Shown here one piece after another: positions 1-8,953 of a stretch of DNA of 64,000 bases. The stretch is from Microbulbifer sp. YPW16 (GTDB lineage: Bacteria > Pseudomonadota > Gammaproteobacteria > Pseudomonadales > Cellvibrionaceae): contig NZ_CP089928.1 of assembly GCF_021290385.1 (NCBI RefSeq), positions 62,001-126,000 of the forward strand. Reading direction: 5' to 3'. Every line of letters starts with the position of its first letter. The first letter of the stretch is position 1. The position numbers were made by a program, and so were the translations under genes. The notes beneath the pieces were generated by a model. It did not search any database, was not told the DNA's origin, and worked only from the letters and a program-made list of their open reading frames with translations.

Positions 1-1
1 G

Positions 2-598
2 GGCGAACTGGCCAATATCGGCCGGCTCCATGATGCCGGCTACCGGGTAATGGGATTGCAGCACTTTTTCGATAACGAACTGGGAGGCTCACTGCACGGC
101 CAGAGTGGGGCCGGCCTGACGGAGTTCGGTCGTGCCGCGGTACAGGAAATGGCCGAGCGCTCGATTGTCATCGATGTGGCGCATTCCTCGGAGGCGGTGG
201 TGCGGGATGTCCTGGCCCTGGTGGAGCGGCCGCTGATTGTGTCCCACACGGGCCTCCGGGGAATGTGTGACACGCCCCGTAATATCAGTGATGGGCTGAT
301 GAAGGCAGTGGCCGCCGCTGGCGGCCTGGTGGGTATCGGCTACTGGGACGGCGCGGTCTGCGATCCCAGCCCGGAAAATATCGTGCGCACCATGCGTTAT
401 GCCATCGACCTGCTGGGGGTTGAACATGTAGCGCTGGGCTCGGATTACGACGGCACGGTGGAGGTGGCCTTCGATGTCGGGGAGCTGGGGGTGTTGACCC
501 AGGAAATGCTGCGACAGGGATTCAGTGAATACGAGATCCGCCGGATTATGGGGGAGAACCTGCGGGATTTCTTCCTGGAACAGCTTCCTGCCTCCTGA
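2..598 (+). CDS. Membrane dipeptidase, peptidase family M19 (5' end outside window)
   Basis: The C-terminal 198 residues of a zinc dipeptidase of the renal dipeptidase type are visible; the start lies upstream of the window. Metal-site motifs of the family can be seen in order: a His in DVAHSS, a His in SHTGLR followed by the Arg of PRNISD, and the Asp of GSDYDG. The protein ends in the usual amphipathic C-terminal helix (MGENLRDFFLEQL). Family members cleave dipeptides, including D-amino-acid and beta-lactam-like substrates, usually in the periplasm or cytoplasm. The N-terminal signal sequence, if any, cannot be judged here. Confidence 0.9.
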   Translation, partial: GELANIGRLHDAGYRVMGLQHFFDNELGGSLHGQSGAGLTEFGRAAVQEMAERSIVIDVAHSSEAVVRDVLALVERPLIVSHTGLRGMCDTPRNISDGLMKAVAAAGGLVGIGYWDGAVCDPSPENIVRTMRYAIDLLGVEHVALGSDYDGTVEVAFDVGELGVLTQEMLRQGFSEYEIRRIMGENLRDFFLEQLPAS

Positions 599-727
599 CG
601 CCATTTGCCGCTCTCGCCGGCGGCATGGTTGAGGCGCATGCCTTTCGCTGGCACATGCCACCGGCAGGCCCCGGCACATCAAGCCTTTCAGCTATAAAAA
701 GGGATGGTGTACTGAAACCGGAGCAGC

Positions 728-1744
728 GTGTTACCCGTGAGCGGCCTCGCATTTTTTCTCAGCCAACTACTGAACTTGCCGGCCCGGCTCCTGGTGCAGG
801 AGGAGGGTGGGGGCAAGGAAGAGAAACCCGCCCTGCAGGAAAACCTGGAGGAAATCACGCCGGAACCGGTTTCCGAGGCGGCAGAGACCGTGGTCAGTTC
901 GCTGGACTCGGTCTGGGGCAACTTCCTCAACCACACGCCGTTTGTAATCGCCAGTTTCATGGTGTTGTTCGTCACCTGGCTGATTGTCCTGACGGTCCGC
1001 CATTTCGGCAGTCGTATCTTCCGCCGGTTTGCCTCGAAAAAATCCCTGCAGGACCTGATGGTCCGCCTGCTCACCATTGTGATATGGATGCTGGGGTTGC
1101 TGTTTGCCGCCATGGTGCTGTTCCCCGGGCTGACCCCGGCCCGGGCGCTGGGCGCGGTCGGCCTGCTGTCGGTGGCGATTGGCCTGGCGTTCAAGGATAT
1201 TTTTGAGAATTTCTTCGCAGGCATCCTGATCCTGTGGCGCTTCCCGTTCGAGGAGGGCGATGTAATCGAGTGCGAGGGCGTATGTGGTCGCGTGGAGTCG
1301 GTGGAGGTGCGCAATACGACGATTCGCAAGCTCACCGGCGAACTGGTGATCGTGCCGAACCTGTTCCTGTTCCAGAACCCCTGCGAGATCCTGACCAGCC
1401 GGGTCAAGCGGCGTGTGACTATCACTGTGGGTATCGCCTATGGCGAGGATGTGCGGGAGGGGGTGAAGGTGATTGCAGAGGCCATGAAGCCCCTGAAGAC
1501 AGTGCGACAGGAAGATCCGGTGCAGGTATTTCCCGCCGGTTTCGGCGAGAGCAGTATCGATATCGAGGTCACCTGGTGGACCGGCTCTGTGCCCTTCGAT
1601 ATCCGCCAGTCCAAGGGTGAGGTGGTTACCGCGATCAAGCTGGCCCTGGATGAGGCAGGCATAGAGATTCCATTCCCTTACCGCACGCTGACCTTCAAGG
1701 AGCCCCTCCGCATAGACGGGGAAGGGGAGGGGAAAGAGGCCTGA
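728..1744 (+). CDS. Mechanosensitive ion channel, MscS family
   Basis: A 338-residue inner-membrane small-conductance mechanosensitive channel that would release solutes on hypo-osmotic shock. After a charged N-terminal segment come hydrophobic helices near residues 71-90, 113-132 and 138-170; the last is the Gly/Ala-rich pore-lining helix running into the MscS beta domain (PFEEGDVIECEGVCGRVESV, then IVPN near 208-211) and a C-terminal alpha/beta domain. The start is GTG with GGAG at 720-723. It converges on the ene-reductase gene only 24 bp away, where a GC-rich hairpin-prone spacer may terminate both. Confidence 0.92.
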   Translation: MLPVSGLAFFLSQLLNLPARLLVQEEGGGKEEKPALQENLEEITPEPVSEAAETVVSSLDSVWGNFLNHTPFVIASFMVLFVTWLIVLTVRHFGSRIFRRFASKKSLQDLMVRLLTIVIWMLGLLFAAMVLFPGLTPARALGAVGLLSVAIGLAFKDIFENFFAGILILWRFPFEEGDVIECEGVCGRVESVEVRNTTIRKLTGELVIVPNLFLFQNPCEILTSRVKRRVTITVGIAYGEDVREGVKVIAEAMKPLKTVRQEDPVQVFPAGFGESSIDIEVTWWTGSVPFDIRQSKGEVVTAIKLALDEAGIEIPFPYRTLTFKEPLRIDGEGEGKEA

Positions 1745-1768
1745 GGCCCCGGGGCCGGAAAGGCCGGC

Positions 1769-2872
1769 TCACTCCCCGAACAGGCCCGGGTAATTGTGTG
1801 GCTGGGAGCGCAGGTACTGGTTGGGTGCCGAGACGGTGGCCCCCAGGTGTGCAGCGGCATGCCAGGGCCAGCGGGGGTTGTAGAGCATTCCCCGGGCCAG
1901 GGCGACCATATCGGCATCGCCAGTGGCGATGATCGACTCCGCATGCTCGAACTCTGTGATCAGTCCGACCGCGATGACCGGCATCGAAACCGCCTGTTTC
2001 ACGCCCCGGGCCAGGGGTACCTGGTAACCGGGTCCAACAGGAATCTGCTGGGTGGGATCCAGCCCACCACTGGAGACATGTATCGCCCCGCAACCGCGCT
2101 GCTCGAGGGCCCGCGCAAAGGCGATGGTCTGTTCCAGGTCCCAGCCGTTCTCCACCCAGTCGGTACCCGACACCCGCATGGAAAGAGGGTAAGCATCCGG
2201 CACGGCATCGCGTACGGCCTCGAACACTTCCAGCGGGAAGCGCATCCGGTTCTCCAGTGAGCCACCGTATTCATCATCGCGCCGGTTGGACAGGGGGGAG
2301 AGAAACTCGTGTAACAGGTAGCCGTGGGCGGCGTGGATCTGGATGGCGTCGAGCCCCAGGCGAACCGAGCGCCGGGCCGATACCGCGAAGGCATCCCGCA
2401 CCCGCTCCATGGCAGCCCGATCCATTTCCAGCGGCGCATGCTCGCCCGGGTCATATGGGAGGGGGGAGGGCGCCAGCGTCTGCCAGCCGTTGGTATCCCC
2501 GGGTGCAATCTGCCGGCCGCCCATCCACGGCAGGTCCGTGGACGCCTTGCGGCCGGCGTGGGCGAGCTGGATGGCGATGGGCATGTCGGACCATTGCCTG
2601 ATCGACTCCAGGGTACGGGCCATTGCGGCCTCGGTGTTATCGTCCCACAGGCCAACATCGCCGTAACTGATCCTGCCCTCTGGCACCACAGCGGTGGCCT
2701 CAATGGTGAGCAGCCCCGCCCCGGATAACGCCAGTTGCCCCAGGTGGATCAGGTGCCAGTCGGTCATGCAGCCATCAACCGCGGAGTACTGGCACATAGG
2801 CGCAATAACAATCCGGTTGGGGAGTGTCAGCGAGCCGACAGTCAGAGGTTCAAACAGCTTGGGTGCGCCCAT
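1769..2872 (-). CDS. NADH:flavin oxidoreductase / ene-reductase, OYE family (YqjM/NamA-like)
   Basis: A 367-residue FMN TIM-barrel protein that should reduce activated C=C bonds of enones and similar electrophiles with NAD(P)H. The YqjM-class active-site segment PMCQYS supplies Cys27 and Tyr29, the substrate-anchoring His pair is in IQIHAAHGYL (His180, His183), and the flavin-binding RDDEYGGSLENR follows. I chose the ATG at 2872 because AGGAAA precedes it at proper spacing and the family starts with KLFEPL; an in-frame extension upstream to 3034 has no homology-like character. The xenobiotic reductase function is general; the substrate is unknown. Confidence 0.9.
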   Translation of the reverse strand: MGAPKLFEPLTVGSLTLPNRIVIAPMCQYSAVDGCMTDWHLIHLGQLALSGAGLLTIEATAVVPEGRISYGDVGLWDDNTEAAMARTLESIRQWSDMPIAIQLAHAGRKASTDLPWMGGRQIAPGDTNGWQTLAPSPLPYDPGEHAPLEMDRAAMERVRDAFAVSARRSVRLGLDAIQIHAAHGYLLHEFLSPLSNRRDDEYGGSLENRMRFPLEVFEAVRDAVPDAYPLSMRVSGTDWVENGWDLEQTIAFARALEQRGCGAIHVSSGGLDPTQQIPVGPGYQVPLARGVKQAVSMPVIAVGLITEFEHAESIIATGDADMVALARGMLYNPRWPWHAAAHLGATVSAPNQYLRSQPHNYPGLFGE

Positions 2873-3112
2873 GGCCGGTTTCCTGTTGAATGCCCAGCAA
2901 TTACCACAAAGCTTAAGGGCCGGGGGAGCATCCCGCCATAGTGAAACCTGCAGGGCAGTTGCCTGAAGCTGTCGTATTTCGCCGGGGAGGGGCCGATGGT
3001 ATACCAGCTGGTGCCAGGTACCGGGCAAGACCATGACGGCCCACGACCGGCTCCGGATGCACGCGGTGGCGCGCTTCCGGGGTGCCGGCCGATCAGGGAA
3101 AAGTCCGGGGTG

Positions 3113-3742
3113 TCAGAGGGTGCTGTCCGGCTGGTTCTCCGGGCGGGCCTCGATAAAGGCGGGGATCTCGTTACAAGCCAGCGTAATCCGGTGGATGGCC
3201 GGGTACTCGGCAATATCCAGCCCGAACCTTTCGGCGCTGTACACCTGTGGCAACAGGCAGCACTCGAACATCCCCGGTGTCTCGCCAGCGGCGAAGGGCG
3301 CAGGCTTGAGCTGCTGTTCCAGGGCGCTGAATCCCTCGTGAATCCAGTGGCGGATCCAGCCGGTTTTCTGTTCATCCGACAGACCGTACTGTCCCTGCAG
3401 GTAGCGCAGCACGCGCAGGTTGTGCAGTGGCTGGATATCGCTGGCACTGGTATGGCAGAGCGCGCGTATATGGGCGCGCTGCACCGGGTCCGAGGGCAGC
3501 AGTGGAGGTTCCGGGTGCGTCTCCTCGAGCCACTCCAGGATTGCCAGTGACTGGGTGAGTACCGTGTCACCATCCACCAGTGCCGGGACCAGGCCCTGGG
3601 GGTTCAGTTTCCGGTATTCCTCTTCGCCTTGTTCACTTTTCAGCAGGTTCACCGGGTGGTAATCGTACGGTAGGCCCTTGAGGTTGAGGCCAATACGCAC
3701 GCGATAGCTGGCAGACGAACGAAAGTAACCGTGTAATTCCAT
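3113..3742 (-). CDS. maiA: Maleylacetoacetate isomerase (zeta-class GST)
   Basis: A 209-residue zeta-class glutathione transferase that isomerises maleylacetoacetate to fumarylacetoacetate in tyrosine/homogentisate breakdown. The N-terminal motif RSSASYRVRIGLNLKG is the bacterial version of the zeta signature, followed by NPQGLVPALVDG and QSLAILEWLEE of the thioredoxin-like domain and an all-helical C-terminal domain. The ATG at 3742 has an AAGG 6-7 nt upstream. It lies 55 bp downstream of the hpd remnant on the same strand, the order expected of a tyrosine-catabolic operon, but homogentisate dioxygenase and fumarylacetoacetase are not in this window. Confidence 0.9.
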   Translation of the reverse strand: MELHGYFRSSASYRVRIGLNLKGLPYDYHPVNLLKSEQGEEEYRKLNPQGLVPALVDGDTVLTQSLAILEWLEETHPEPPLLPSDPVQRAHIRALCHTSASDIQPLHNLRVLRYLQGQYGLSDEQKTGWIRHWIHEGFSALEQQLKPAPFAAGETPGMFECCLLPQVYSAERFGLDIAEYPAIHRITLACNEIPAFIEARPENQPDSTL

Positions 3743-3797
3743 AAGATACCTTTTTCTTTGCATCCCCACCCGCCGGGCCGGGGCAGATTTGTCGAGG

Positions 3798-4371
3798 CTA
3801 TTTCAACATCTGTCGCCGCAGGGTGCCAGTGTCGGGAAGGACGGGCCCAACGCGGGCATCGTGCGAATCCCCCGGGTATCTTTCCGGCTCCAGCACGCCG
3901 CGGCGAATCTGGTCGAGCTCGATGGGTTCGAGCAGGGCCTGGAAATTTCCCTCGCCCGGTGCTCCCGCAGGAATTCCTCGGCCGGTGATTTTTCATCGGC
4001 CGATTCATAGATGGGAATGCGGATCCTGCCCCAGTGACTGGTCATCGCCCGGCTGGAGAGCCCGGTCATTTTGCCTTCGATATCGAAATAGGGGATTTCC
4101 CGGAAATTGAAGATGCTCGCTTAAAAGCCCGCCCACTGGTCCATGTTGCCGCGGTGGACAGAGCCCCGGCAAATGATCCGGGTTCTGCATTAATGATAAA
4201 GTTGGCGTCACCCTGGCGGTGCAGGGTGATATCGCGGTTGCGATGCAGGGATTCGCGGGTGAACCCGAGCTGGCTGAAAAGTGTGCGCAGCGGCTCCAGG
4301 TCAGGAGCGGCATGCCCTACAAATTCGAAGCCATCGGTGCCGAGTGGGTTGTGCGGATATTCACAGGCCAT
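3798..4371 (-). pseudogene. hpd: 4-hydroxyphenylpyruvate dioxygenase remnant with two internal deletions
   Basis: Three pieces of HPPD can be read in order on the minus strand but not in one frame. The first starts at 4371 with a good GGAGG site (MACEYPHNPLGTDGFEF, then GFTRESLHRNRD, LHRQGDANFIINAEPGSF). After a break, a second frame gives FNFREIPYFDIEGKMTGL, then SRAM, IRIPIYESADEKS and EEFLREH. A third frame gives EGNFQALLEPIELDQIRRGV and stops at 3798-3800. Only about 574 bp remain of the roughly 1.05-1.1 kb expected. The missing parts include most of the central region and most of the C-terminal iron-binding domain, so the enzyme cannot work. Family identity is from remembered HPPD motifs. 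Confidence 0.85.
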
Positions 4372-4593
4372 TGCCGGGACCTCCATGTCTGTCCGGGTCT
4401 GCAATGTTTGATGGGCGGTGGCACGAAATCCCTGTGTGCGGTCACACGATACCCAATAAAAATGACATGGATTTATAATGCTGCGCGATTTTTGCAGCAC
4501 AACAGTGCCGATTTGGCGAGGGGCAGGGGGTGTTGGCGCCCATTGAGCTGGCGGTAGCCGGCGCTGGTGCCGCTACCTGATTCCGGCCAAAGC

Positions 4594-4609
4594 GGTTACA
4601 ATTGAAACC
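4594..4609. promoter_or_regulatory. Operator-like palindrome 1, hpd remnant/marR intergenic
   Basis: GGTTACAATTGAAACC is a 16-bp palindrome with one mismatched pair. It is centred 22 bp, two helical turns, from a second palindrome at 4617-4630. Both sit between the hpd remnant and the MarR gene, where a MarR dimer would be expected to bind. Assignment to this regulator is an inference. Confidence 0.6.
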
Positions 4610-4616
4610 AATTTTA

Positions 4617-4630
4617 GTTACATTTGTAAC
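4617..4630. promoter_or_regulatory. Operator-like palindrome 2, hpd remnant/marR intergenic
   Basis: GTTACA-TT-TGTAAC has perfect 6-bp arms and ends about 30 bp before the marR start codon. It shares the GTTACA core with the neighbouring palindrome at 4594-4609. It probably autoregulates marR and formerly regulated hpd and maiA. Confidence 0.6.
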
Positions 4631-4660
4631 ATCCATGGCAACTGCAGGTGGAAAAGCCGT

Positions 4661-5155
4661 ATGACAATCGAGAAGACCGAGGCGGAAAAACCGGTGCGTG
4701 ACGACCTGCACCTGGAGAGGTTCCTGCCGTATCGCCTGTCGGTGCTCTCCAACCGCGTGAGTAATGCCATTGCCCAGGCTTATGGCAGCCGCTTTGACCT
4801 GACCATCCCGGCCTGGCGCGTCATGGCTATACTGGGCCGTTTCCCGGACCTCTCTGCCGCGGAACTGGTGGAGCAGACCGCCATGGACAAGGTTGCCATC
4901 AGTCGCGCGGTATCGGTCCTGATGCGCAACGATTACATCACCCGCAGCGAGGATCCCGCCGATCGCCGCCGGCAGGTGCTGAACCTGTCCGAGCTGGGGC
5001 GGGATGTCTATGAGCGCATTGTTCCGCTGGCCCAGCAGTACGAGGACGACCTGATGTCCTCGCTCTCTCCCGATGAGCGGGCCCAGCTGGAAAGCATTAT
5101 CGACAAGCTGATGGACCGCGCCCAGGCCTGGGCCGAGCGCGGCCTGATCGACTGA
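4661..5155 (+). CDS. MarR family transcriptional regulator
   Basis: A 164-residue winged-helix repressor. The DNA-binding core runs from about residue 45 to 115 (IPAWRVMAILGRF, LSAAELVEQTAMDKVAISRAVSVL, then the wing with DPADRRRQVLNL), flanked by the N- and C-terminal dimerisation helices. It is divergent from the hpd remnant/maiA block and 81 bp upstream of the aminotransferase gene, so it may control both sides in response to an aromatic acid. MarR proteins controlling tyrosine catabolism are known in Alteromonadales; that this is their counterpart is inferred from position only. Confidence 0.88.
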   Translation: MTIEKTEAEKPVRDDLHLERFLPYRLSVLSNRVSNAIAQAYGSRFDLTIPAWRVMAILGRFPDLSAAELVEQTAMDKVAISRAVSVLMRNDYITRSEDPADRRRQVLNLSELGRDVYERIVPLAQQYEDDLMSSLSPDERAQLESIIDKLMDRAQAWAERGLID

Positions 5156-5236
5156 ACCTGTACCTACCACGCCCCCGGACAGCTGGGCTTCCGGGGTGCC
5201 TGTATCCGAGACATTAAGTACCCGAGGAGTACCCGC

Positions 5237-6427
5237 ATGTTTGAACACCTGAGCAGCCTGCCGCCGGACCCTATCCTGGGCCTGCTGGCCAGTTACCGCG
5301 CCGACGAGAACCCGGACAAGATCGACCTGGGCGTCGGCGTGTACAAGGATGAGGCGGGCCACACTGCCATCCTGCAGGCTGTGAAGGAGGCGGAGACACG
5401 CCTGCTGCAGTCTGAGGAGACAAAAGCCTATATCGGCCCGGCGGGTACCCCGGGATTCAATGCCGCCATGCAGGAGCTGGTCCTTGGTGCCAACCACCCG
5501 GCGCTGGTTGCCAACCGTGTGCGCTCTGCCCAGACTCCCGGTGGCTGCGGTGCCCTGCGGGTGCTGGCAGAGCTGGTCGATCGCGCAAAGCCCGGTGCGA
5601 CCGTCTGGGTGAGTGACCCCACCTGGGCCAACCACGTGCCGCTGCTGGGCAATGCCGGGCTGCAGATCAAGAGCTACCCCTATTACGATCGCAGCAGCGG
5701 TAGCCTGCAGTTCGATGCCATGGTGGAAACACTGAAGGATGTAGGGGAGGGCGACGTGGTGCTGCTGCACGCATGCTGCCACAACCCCTGTGGCGCCGAC
5801 CTGAGCCGTGAGCAGTGGCAGGTGCTGGTGGAGATGGCGCAGAAGCAGGGTTTCACCCCGTTTATCGATATGGCCTACCAGGGCTTTGGCGATGGCCTGG
5901 ACGACGATGCCTGGGGCCTGCGCCTGATGGCAGAATCGGTACCGGAGCTGCTGGTGGCGGCATCCTGTTCCAAGAACTTCGGGCTGTACCGGGAGCGCGT
6001 CGGCCTGGCCATGGTGATTTACAATGACAGTGCGGCCGCTGATACCGGCCAGACCCAGATGCTGAGTGCAGTGCGTGGCAACTACTCGATGCCGCCGTCG
6101 CACGGTGCCGCGATCGTGGAGTCGATCCTCACCGATGCCAGCCTGCGCGCCAACTGGGAGGCGGAACTGACCGAGATGCGCGAGCGCATTAACGGCCTGC
6201 GTGCGGGCGTAGTCGAGAGCCTGGCCGCAGCCGGTGCCGCGGGTGACTTCAGCTTTATCCGCGAACAGAAGGGCATGTTCTCCTTCCTGGGAATTAACCC
6301 GGAGCAGGTGGCAAGGCTGCAAAAGGAGTATTCCATTTACATGGTGGATTCCAGCCGCATGAGTATTGCCGGCCTGAGCCAGTCCAACATGGAATACTTC
6401 TGCAAAGCGGTCGCCAGCGTGTTGTAA
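5237..6427 (+). CDS. tyrB: Aromatic amino acid / aspartate aminotransferase (class I, PLP)
   Basis: A 396-residue class I PLP aminotransferase of the AspC/TyrB subfamily that interconverts tyrosine, phenylalanine or aspartate with their 2-oxo acids. It has the starting [16 protein letters not shown], the [10 protein letters not shown] motif, HACCHNPCG (substrate-site Asn), the cofactor lysine Lys246 in [14 protein letters not shown], and the C-terminal substrate-binding Arg in [15 protein letters not shown]-type ribosome site precedes the ATG. Standing between MarR and DAHP synthase, with an hpd remnant on the other side, it fits the aromatic role better than the aspartate role, but sequence alone does not settle that. 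Confidence 0.88.
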   Translation: MFEHLSSLPPDPILGLLASYRADENPDKIDLGVGVYKDEAGHTAILQAVKEAETRLLQSEETKAYIGPAGTPGFNAAMQELVLGANHPALVANRVRSAQTPGGCGALRVLAELVDRAKPGATVWVSDPTWANHVPLLGNAGLQIKSYPYYDRSSGSLQFDAMVETLKDVGEGDVVLLHACCHNPCGADLSREQWQVLVEMAQKQGFTPFIDMAYQGFGDGLDDDAWGLRLMAESVPELLVAASCSKNFGLYRERVGLAMVIYNDSAAADTGQTQMLSAVRGNYSMPPSHGAAIVESILTDASLRANWEAELTEMRERINGLRAGVVESLAAAGAAGDFSFIREQKGMFSFLGINPEQVARLQKEYSIYMVDSSRMSIAGLSQSNMEYFCKAVASVL

Positions 6428-6536
6428 TATCCGCTGTCGGGCCGTGTCATCAGGGTACGGCCCGGTGGACTGCTGCGGCGCTGGCGGGCCCGGGGCTGCA
6501 ACAGAGTCTGAAAGCCGTATTTGGAAGAGGTTGGCA

Positions 6537-7928
6537 ATGGAAGTGGAGGTAAAGTCGAAAGTGTCACAGTCAGCAGGTAAAGAATGGAATCCCGAGAGCT
6601 GGCGCAACTTTACCGCCCACCAGCAACCCTCCTACCAATCTGCCGCTGAGCTCGGCGAGGTAACCGGCCAGCTGTCCGCATACCCGCCGCTGGTATTTGC
6701 CGAAGAAGCGCGGGAGCTGCGTCGCCAGCTGGCCCAGGTGGCCGAGGGCAAGGCGTTCCTGCTGCAGGGTGGTGACTGCGCCGAGTCCTTTGCCGACTTC
6801 AATGCCAACCGTATCCGCGACACCTTCAAGGTGTTGTTGCAGATGGCTGTGGTGCTGACCTTCGCCGGCAACATGCCGGTAGTAAAGGTGGCGCGTATGG
6901 CGGGGCAGTATGCCAAACCGCGCTCATCGGATACCGAGGTGGTGGGCGGCGTTGAGCTGCCCAGCTACCGCGGCGATATCATCAACGGCATCGACTTCAC
7001 CGAGACCGCGCGGCGGCCCGATCCGCAGCGCATGCTCACGGCCTATAACCAGTCGGCGGCAACCCTCAACCTGCTGCGTGCCTTCGCCCAGGGTGGGCTG
7101 GCAGACCTGCACCAGGTGCACGGCTGGAACCTGAGTTTCCTTGAGAACAATCCCCAGCGGGAAAACTACGCCCAGCTAGCCGAGCGCCTGCAGGATGCCC
7201 TGGAGTTTATGGCTGTCTGTGGCGTGACCTCGGAGAATACCCCGGCGATCCGGGAGACCGTGTTGTACACCTCCCACGAGGCCCTGTTGCTGGAGTACGA
7301 GCAGGCGCTGACCCGCACCGACAGCCTGACCGGCAAATGGTATGACTGCTCGGCGCATATGCTTTGGATCGGCGAACGTACCCGCCAGCTGGACGGTGCC
7401 CACGTGGAATTCCTGTCGGGCGTCTGGAACCCTATCGGCGTCAAGGTGGGGCCGGGCATGCAGCCGGATGAGCTGCTGCGCCTGATCGACCGTCTCAATC
7501 CCGCCAATGAGGCCGGGCGCCTGACCCTGATTACTCGTATGGGGGCCGATACCCTGGGTGAAAAGCTACCGGCCCTGGTACAGGCAGTGCAGCGCGAAGG
7601 GCACAAAGTGGTCTGGAGTACCGATCCCATGCACGGCAACACCGTGAAGGCCAGCAGTGGTTACAAGACCCGGGATTTCGACAAAATCCTGCGTGAGATC
7701 CGCGACTTCTTCGCCGTACATCGCGCCGAGGGCAGTCATCCCGGTGGTATCCACCTGGAGATGACCGGCCAGCATGTCACCGAATGTACTGGGGGTGCCT
7801 GGAAAATATCCGAGGATGACCTGGCTACTTGCTATGAAACACAGTGCGATCCGCGCCTGAACGCCGACCAGGTGCTGGAGCTGGCCTTCCGTGTTTCCGA
7901 CTGGCTGCGCAGCGGGCGGGCTTCCTGA
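6537..7928 (+). CDS. 3-Deoxy-7-phosphoheptulonate synthase, class II
   Basis: A 463-residue class II (plant/Mycobacterium type) DAHP synthase joining PEP and erythrose 4-phosphate at the entry to the shikimate pathway. Typical pieces are [17 protein letters not shown] at the start, [11 protein letters not shown] (metal-site Cys), [22 protein letters not shown] and [18 protein letters not shown]. The ATG at 6537 is preceded by GGAAGAGG; an earlier in-frame start at 6444 has no such site. It follows tyrB by about 110 bp, linking synthesis of aromatic precursors to aminotransfer. Feedback control cannot be read from the sequence. Confidence 0.92.
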   Translation: MEVEVKSKVSQSAGKEWNPESWRNFTAHQQPSYQSAAELGEVTGQLSAYPPLVFAEEARELRRQLAQVAEGKAFLLQGGDCAESFADFNANRIRDTFKVLLQMAVVLTFAGNMPVVKVARMAGQYAKPRSSDTEVVGGVELPSYRGDIINGIDFTETARRPDPQRMLTAYNQSAATLNLLRAFAQGGLADLHQVHGWNLSFLENNPQRENYAQLAERLQDALEFMAVCGVTSENTPAIRETVLYTSHEALLLEYEQALTRTDSLTGKWYDCSAHMLWIGERTRQLDGAHVEFLSGVWNPIGVKVGPGMQPDELLRLIDRLNPANEAGRLTLITRMGADTLGEKLPALVQAVQREGHKVVWSTDPMHGNTVKASSGYKTRDFDKILREIRDFFAVHRAEGSHPGGIHLEMTGQHVTECTGGAWKISEDDLATCYETQCDPRLNADQVLELAFRVSDWLRSGRAS

Positions 7929-7961
7929 ATCCTTACAACTGAAACCAGAGGGGGAGGGCGT

Positions 7962-8651
7962 ATGTACAGGCTTTTTATCGGTAACAAGAACTACTCGTCG
8001 TGGTCGCTGCGGCCCTGGGTCCTTTTGCGCCAGCTGGACATTCCCTTTGATGAGCAGCTGGTGCCTTTCGATGAGGGCGGCAGCTGGGAGAAGTTTCGCC
8101 ACTTTGCCCCCAATGGCCTGGTGCCCTGCCTGGAAGATGGGGAGGTCACCGTATGGGACTCGCTGGCGATTGTGGAATACATCGCCGAACAGTACCCGCA
8201 GGTCTGGCCCGAAAATGCCGTGGCCCGGGCGTGGGCCCGTTGCGCCACCGCCGAGATGCATTCCGGCTTTGCCGCCCTGCGTGAGCAGTGCCCGATGAAC
8301 TGTGGTGTCACTGTCTCGCTCGATACCCTGAGTGCCGGGCTGCAGAAAGACCTGGGCCGTATTGCAGAGCTCTGGGAAGAGGGGCTGCAGCGCTTTGGTG
8401 GGCCCTTCCTGGCTGGGGACCGGTTTACGGCGGTCGATGCCTTCTTCGCCCCTGTTGCATTCCGGGTCAAGGGGTTCGGCCTGTCATTGCCCGATGCCGC
8501 CGCAGCCTATGCCCGCCACCTGCTCACTCTCCCCGCCATGGGCGAATGGGAGGCCGAGGCGCTGCGCGAGCCCTGGCGCGAAACTGACCACGAAGAGGAG
8601 ATGCTGCAGTCCGGCACCCTGGTGGAGGACCGGCGCGTCCAGCCCGCCTGA
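7962..8651 (+). CDS. Glutathione S-transferase family protein
   Basis: A 229-residue cytosolic GST-like protein. The thioredoxin-fold N-terminal domain carries NKNYSSWSLRPWVLLRQL (the Ser-Ser position replacing the Cys/Tyr of other classes), GLVPCLEDGEVTVWDSLAIVEYIAE with the glutathione-contacting Asp-Ser pair, then a helical C-terminal domain from about residue 90. This signature is common in uncharacterised proteobacterial GSTs. The gene follows the DAHP synthase by 33 bp and may be read from the same promoter. Its substrate is unknown. Confidence 0.88.
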   Translation: MYRLFIGNKNYSSWSLRPWVLLRQLDIPFDEQLVPFDEGGSWEKFRHFAPNGLVPCLEDGEVTVWDSLAIVEYIAEQYPQVWPENAVARAWARCATAEMHSGFAALREQCPMNCGVTVSLDTLSAGLQKDLGRIAELWEEGLQRFGGPFLAGDRFTAVDAFFAPVAFRVKGFGLSLPDAAAAYARHLLTLPAMGEWEAEALREPWRETDHEEEMLQSGTLVEDRRVQPA

Positions 8652-8663
8652 ACCTGATTCCTG

Positions 8664-8686
8664 CCGGTGCCCGCCCCGGGCACCGG
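8664..8686. terminator. Strong GC hairpin after the GST gene
   Basis: Arms CCGGTGCCCG and CGGGCACCGG pair perfectly around a CCC loop 12 bp after the GST stop codon. No run of T follows, so it may be a factor-dependent terminator or an mRNA 3'-end stabiliser rather than an intrinsic terminator. Confidence 0.4.
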
Positions 8687-8773
8687 GTTATGCGCAGTAA
8701 CTTCGCCAGCGCCGGTTGAAATTGTTATTCCTGGCCGCGCTGGTGAGGCATCCCTTTTTTATTATCCATGCAA

Positions 8774-8787
8774 TAAGTCGTTATCAA
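8774..8787 (+). promoter_or_regulatory. Shared 14-bp upstream element, copy 1
   Basis: TAAGTCGTTATCAA occurs here, 180 bp before the glycosyltransferase operon, and again exactly at 11941-11954 upstream of the M3 peptidase gene. Each copy is followed 113-135 bp later by the second shared element. Function unknown. Confidence 0.5.
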
Positions 8788-8886
8788 TCAGCGCCGGTAT
8801 TCCTGTTTACCTTTACGTGGATTTAGCCGCCAGAGGGCGGGTGTCACCAGGGGCAGGGGCAAGTGAAGTGAGACGCTTAGTGGCAT

Positions 8887-8908
8887 TTGGCGAAAAAATC
8901 CGGTTAAA
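8887..8908 (+). promoter_or_regulatory. Shared 22-bp upstream element, copy 1
   Basis: TTGGCG, an A-rich stretch and CGGTTAAA form a 22-bp element ending 45 bp before the start codon of the first glycosyltransferase gene. It matches 20 of 22 bases with 12076-12097, which stands 50 bp before the M3 peptidase gene. The position suggests a promoter or an activator site. It does not match the sigma-70 consensus well. Confidence 0.5.
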
Positions 8909-8953
8909 TCAGATGTCAGGACTGCGTTTTCCACCGTACAGGGACCACGGTTT

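Noticed and set aside
4442..6607. Open reading frame of over 700 codons on the minus strand across the marR and tyrB genes
   Set aside because: It is a GC-rich antisense shadow: the plus strand holds two complete known genes with ribosome sites, and the minus frame has no recognisable domain.
8881..8910. Sigma-54 type promoter (TGGC...) before the glycosyltransferase operon
   Set aside because: The GG-N10-GC spacing is not met at either copy of the shared element.
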